Positions 23,499-25,284 of a DNA stretch of 25,284 nucleotides are shown here, in pieces. The notes below the pieces were generated by a model. The model was not told the origin of the DNA, searched no databases, and saw only the letters and a list, made by a program, of their open reading frames with translations. Made by a program: the position numbers and the translations under genes. The first letter of the stretch is position 1. Every line of letters starts with the position of its first letter. Where the stretch lies: contig MCBC01000004.1 in assembly GCA_001723855.1 (NCBI GenBank), forward strand, positions 1 through 25,284. The letters are read 5' to 3'. This DNA comes from Candidatus Altarchaeales archaeon WOR_SM1_86-2. GTDB taxonomy: Archaea; Altiarchaeota; Altiarchaeia; IMC4; MCBC01.

Positions 23499-25284
23499 TC
23501 AAACCGAATCTGGTGGGGGGGGAAATAAAATATATGATAATGTATCCCCTGTCGTTACCCTTACCTGATGAATACTATCTCCTGCGCCCACTCCGGTAAC
23601 ACCCTCCCCGGGCCAGCTGCCGGTCATCACACCAATACTCTTCATGTTTATCTTAATATTCCCATTATTATAAAGCTTTGCCTCCACATCAACGCTGTCT
23701 GAGCGGCCATAATGTTTGCCAACCCACCTGATTGTAATATGATCATCATGCGTGCATAAGTATGAAGTGGTGACTAAATCTCCACCGTCAACCGCGATCA
23801 TTTTCCTGATATTAAGCATGTTTGCAATGTGCTGGAAATAATACATCCCCCCATCAAAAGTTATATAACCATTACTGCCGACATAAATTGTATTATAGTT
23901 CGTACCATAGAACGGGAATGGCTGAGACAGTGCAACCGGAGCATAACCATCATCCGCACTCAAGATAACCTGATCAGCGCAGTCCTCATATTCATAGCCT
24001 GCATCACTCCATGAATAGTCTCTTAGGCATACACCTCCTTCATCAACACTTCCCTCACAATTGTTGTCTATACCGTCACATACTTCTGCAGCTCCGGGAT
24101 GTACGGACGCATCATTATCATTGCAGTCATCCCCCTGAGTTTCCTGGCATCCCGATGGGACACAATTAAACATATCACACGTGCCGTCTTGATATGAATC
24201 AAAATAAGTATCATAGTCGTTATCGCAGTAATAGGTTATTGTCGGGCAAATACCGGGACCATCAGGAGTTTCATCACAATCATTATCTATCCCATCGCAG
24301 ATTTCTGTTGCTCCTGGATTTATTGCACTATCATCATCATTACAATCAGTTCCGCCACAGATTGATTTTACATAGTAATCATTATCAGAATCGCATGCCG
24401 TGCCATCACATCTGAAAGTGCAGGCGTTTTCAATTCCGTCGTCGTTCCAGCCGTCAGAATTGTCACATGTATTGTTGTCGCCAGAGTTGGAACCTGCATC
24501 ATTGTAAACATCCTGATCTACATTATTACAGAATCTGTTCCCGTTAATCTCATTGTTTGAGGAACCATACTCTACACGAATTCCTTCATGACTATTTGAA
24601 TTTGCTGTATTGTTGATCAGGTTATTATTTGAAGAAGCAAATAAAATAATTCCATGATAACTATTTGAATTTGCTGTATTGTTGATCAGGTTATTATTTG
24701 AAGCGTAATTTACAACAATTCCATAATTACTATTTGAATTTGCTGTATTGTTGATCAGGTTATTATGGTCTGAAGAAGAATGCAATTCAATCCCAACCAC
24801 AGTTGAAGTTACCGTATTGTTGGTTATGTTATTATTGTTTGAAGCAGAATACAAAAAAATTCCATGATAAAAATCAGATATTACACAATTTTTAATAGTA
24901 TTCCCTGTCCGTCCACTGCTTAAAATAATTCCATAATCCGGCCCGGTCCCATCCCCGTCAATAGTATATCCCTGGCAGTCAAATACTTTATTATCGATGT
25001 CCGGATTGTTGATGCAACTTTCAGTCTTATCCCAAATGTCCCCAGTTAGATAAACACTAGAACACGAAGCCTTGTTTAATTTGTCTTCGCAGTCGGCGCA
25101 GTTTGTGCAGAAACAACTACCACAAGGATATGTGCATCCTGATGTTCCATCATCGTTCCAGCCGTCAGAATTGTTGCAGATGTTGCTGTCGCCAGAGCTG
25201 GAACCCGCATCGTAAATATCATAGTAACTCCCTCCCTCCCGGTTATTGCCGCATAATGTATTTGAATTTATTGTGTTGCCGGTA
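23499..25284 (-). CDS. Large surface protein: NosD-like beta-helix plus MopE-type repeats (partial)
   Basis: The frame is open from the right edge to a TGA at 23499 (594 residues in the window; the N-terminus is missing). Domains in order: a NosD-like parallel beta-helix with coils such as NTIKNCVISDFYHGIFLYSA and three near-identical 23-residue repeats around NNLINNTANSNS; two copies of an Asp/Asn/Cys-rich 'SGD.N.C.NSDGWNDDG' block; two MopE-type putative metal-binding repeats (DCNDDDSAINPGATEICDGI and DCNDNDASVHPGAAEVCDGI), in which Asp/Asn may bind Ca2+ or Cu; and a C-terminal beta-rich module with FPFYGTNYNTIYVGSNGYIT. These modules occur in extracellular and cell-surface proteins. No C-terminal sorting motif was seen; it ends FPPPPDSV. 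A TTG at 24854 is not the real start, because the beta-helix continues upstream in frame. Confidence 0.85.
   Translation of the reverse strand, partial: TGNTINSNTLCGNNREGGSYYDIYDAGSSSGDSNICNNSDGWNDDGTSGCTYPCGSCFCTNCADCEDKLNKASCSSVYLTGDIWDKTESCINNPDIDNKVFDCQGYTIDGDGTGPDYGIILSSGRTGNTIKNCVISDFYHGIFLYSASNNNNITNNTVTSTVVGIELHSSSDHNNLINNTANSNSNYGIVVNYASNNNLINNTANSNSYHGIILFASSNNNLINNTANSNSHEGIRVEYGSSNNEINGNRFCNNVDQDVYNDAGSNSGDNNTCDNSDGWNDDGIENACTFRCDGTACDSDNDYYVKSICGGTDCNDDDSAINPGATEICDGIDNDCDETPDGPGICPTITYYCDNDYDTYFDSYQDGTCDMFNCVPSGCQETQGDDCNDNDASVHPGAAEVCDGIDNNCEGSVDEGGVCLRDYSWSDAGYEYEDCADQVILSADDGYAPVALSQPFPFYGTNYNTIYVGSNGYITFDGGMYYFQHIANMLNIRKMIAVDGGDLVTTSYLCTHDDHITIRWVGKHYGRSDSVDVEAKLYNNGNIKINMKSIGVMTGSWPGEGVTGVGAGDSIHQVRVTTGDTLSYILFPPPPDSV
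23515..23522. repeat. Homopolymer of eight G (C on the coding strand)
   Basis: The tract lies in the last codons of the surface protein gene, encoding its Pro run. One-base slippage would replace the last few residues, in one frame adding about 20 more before a stop. This may be a sequencing weak point. Confidence 0.6.
24439..24500 (-). repeat. 62-bp module, copy 1 of a dispersed intragenic duplication
   Basis: This segment matches 25150-25211 at about 53 of 62 positions by eye. Both encode an 'Asp-Ala-Gly-Ser..Ser-Gly-Asp-x-Asn..Cys-x-Asn-Ser-Asp-Gly-Trp-Asn-Asp-Asp' block. The copies are 711 bp apart, a multiple of three, so both are in frame. Confidence 0.8.
24581..24787 (-). repeat. Three tandem 69-bp repeats encoding 23-residue beta-helix coils
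   Basis: The core tttgctgtattgttgatcag recurs at 24601, 24670 and 24739 with a 69-bp period. Each unit encodes one 23-residue coil with NNLINNTANSNS. The cores are nearly identical in DNA while the spacers differ, pointing to recent duplication within the gene. Repeat edges are approximate. Confidence 0.88.
25150..25211 (-). repeat. 62-bp module, copy 2 of a dispersed intragenic duplication
   Basis: This is the partner of 24439-24500. Here it lies before the beta-helix, while the other copy lies after it, so the same block flanks the repeats on both sides. Confidence 0.8.

Noticed and set aside
24581..24787. Tandem repeats as a CRISPR array
   Set aside because: They lie in frame in a coding sequence, have a 69-bp period that encodes protein coils, and the spacers are related to each other.

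Overview
The window looks archaeal. It carries an archaeal-size family B DNA polymerase with a C-terminal PIP-box-like tail, an ER/archaeal-type signal peptidase (Ser-His rather than Ser-Lys), an 89-residue archaeal EF-1 beta, and the start of an archaeal-type anaerobic ribonucleotide reductase with two ATP-cones. Promoters look like A/T-rich TATA boxes close to the start codon. Most genes start after A-rich runs instead of a Shine-Dalgarno sequence. I cannot place the lineage more precisely. No tRNA, rRNA or CRISPR array was seen.

Layout. 1-448 (minus): N-terminus of a probable nrdD, running off the left edge. 551-2021: a complete insertion sequence with matching ends and an 8-bp target duplication. 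2043-2688 (minus): a broken L-aspartate dehydrogenase gene. 2719-5873 (plus): signal peptidase and PolB. 5923-7413 (minus): a DUF116-like Fe-S membrane protein and a TatD-like hydrolase. 7459-10535 (plus): GlmS and a tandem-SIS protein. 10604-19611 (plus): a complex I-like operon. 19620-22913 (minus): glyA, a PsiE-like/ACT fusion, EF-1 beta and a Na+/Ca2+ exchanger-family protein. 23086-25284 (minus): a small anchored protein and a large surface protein with beta-helix and MopE-type repeats, running off the right edge.

The most interesting part is the complex I-like operon: nuoA, B, CD, H, I, a CBS-domain gene, J1, J2, K, an MrpD/NuoL-like subunit and nuoN. NuoC and NuoD are fused, and the NuoC fold is interrupted by a domain with two C-x2-C-x2-C-x3-C-P motifs resembling HdrC. 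The operon has no NuoE/F/G or FpoF electron-input subunit and only two antiporter-like subunits. I infer that the inserted dicluster domain may be a built-in electron entry point, taking electrons from ferredoxin or an Hdr-type partner and passing them to the NuoI/NuoB chain. NuoD keeps the quinone-site His and Tyr. The CBS gene has no stop codon of its own before nuoJ1, and its frame runs on into nuoJ2. This is either a frameshift or an unusual overlap.
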